The position numbers and the translations under genes are program-made. Below are positions 35,990 through 36,191 of a stretch of DNA of 36,191 bases, piece by piece (positions within the stretch are counted from its first letter, which is position 1; each line of letters begins with the position of its first letter). The notes under the pieces were generated by a model. That model made no database searches and was not told where the DNA came from. It was given only the letters and a program-made list of their open reading frames with translations. The stretch is from contig JAPONY010000019.1 in the NCBI GenBank assembly GCA_026713705.1, forward strand, positions 1 to 36,191. Reading direction: 5' to 3'. Source of the stretch: Gammaproteobacteria bacterium. GTDB taxonomy: Bacteria; Pseudomonadota; Gammaproteobacteria; Poriferisulfidales; Poriferisulfidaceae.

Positions 35990-36191
35990 GAGAGAAGCCT
36001 CAAACTTGAGCGGCGAACTTTAGCAGAAACCGCGTCCAGGCGCAAATTGGAGTCTCTTTATATGAAGGCCGTCTGTAACGCAAGTCACTCTCCAGACAGT
36101 TCTGGGGCGGCCAGATTGCAGTTTTATATTCGACCTGTTGATGCGGGTCCCGCCGAAGCATCGCCCGCTGGCCCTGATGGAATCTGCCGAC

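Noticed and set aside
36062-36191. Partial plus-strand frame starting ATG 36062 and running off the window
   Set aside because: 43 codons without any recognisable domain or ribosome-binding site; not enough to call a gene.

Overview
The window looks like chromosomal DNA of a high-GC gammaproteobacterium. The evidence is the gammaproteobacterial order rpsF-rpsR-DUF2232-rplI-dnaB-(alr), adjacent rplM-rpsI and rpmB-rpmG pairs, a TorF-type porin, a TbpB-like surface lipoprotein, a sigma-32-type promoter and the tRNA sequences. I cannot name a genus; a Chromatiales-like or symbiotic marine lineage is only a guess. Most of the window is GC-rich. Positions 140-1311 and the 13.45-14.26 kb toxin-antitoxin segment are visibly AT-richer and look acquired.

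Layout. 0.1-1.3 kb: AT-rich pair encoding a PUA-like protein and an ASCH-domain protein. 1.4-2.5 kb: a short asparaginase-domain protein, then hsp20 behind a heat-shock promoter but frameshifted. 2.6-4.9 kb: tRNA-Pro, a predicted outer-membrane barrel, argB, a small acidic protein and tRNA-Gln. 5.1-8.4 kb: a 600-residue TbpB-like lipoprotein with internal repeats, tRNA-Ser, and a TorF-type porin with a large insertion. 8.5-9.4 kb: rplM-rpsI. 9.5-13.4 kb: purine genes, with purC (plus a one-TM protein) divergent from purE-purK and an acrylyl-CoA reductase-like gene. 13.5-14.3 kb: FitAB/VapBC-type toxin-antitoxin pair. 14.3-16.3 kb: uvrB.

16.4-19.3 kb is the most unusual region. A tightly coupled four-gene run encodes a class I aminotransferase, a TauD/SyrP-like dioxygenase, a 63-residue protein and a Cas6-like RAMP protein with the full glycine-rich motif, yet I see no CRISPR array or other cas gene. 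19.3-25.7 kb holds the rpsF-dnaB-alr block, in which bS6 and bL9 carry acidic tails. A solo TnpB element sits exactly at the dnaB stop codon next to a TTGAT pentanucleotide and is bounded by a near-perfect inverted repeat.

25.7-29.5 kb: two consecutive glnK-amtB operons, a nitrogen-sensing and ammonium-transport module duplicated in tandem. 29.5-31.9 kb: two small unknown proteins and a chorismatase-HAD hydrolase operon. 32.0-35.5 kb: a hydantoinase A-type protein without its partner subunit, a membrane fatty-acid desaturase and a small cysteine-rich lipoprotein. 35.6-36.0 kb: rpmB-rpmG. The last 200 bases hold no gene I can support. All function calls come from reading motifs and remembered family features; no database search was run.
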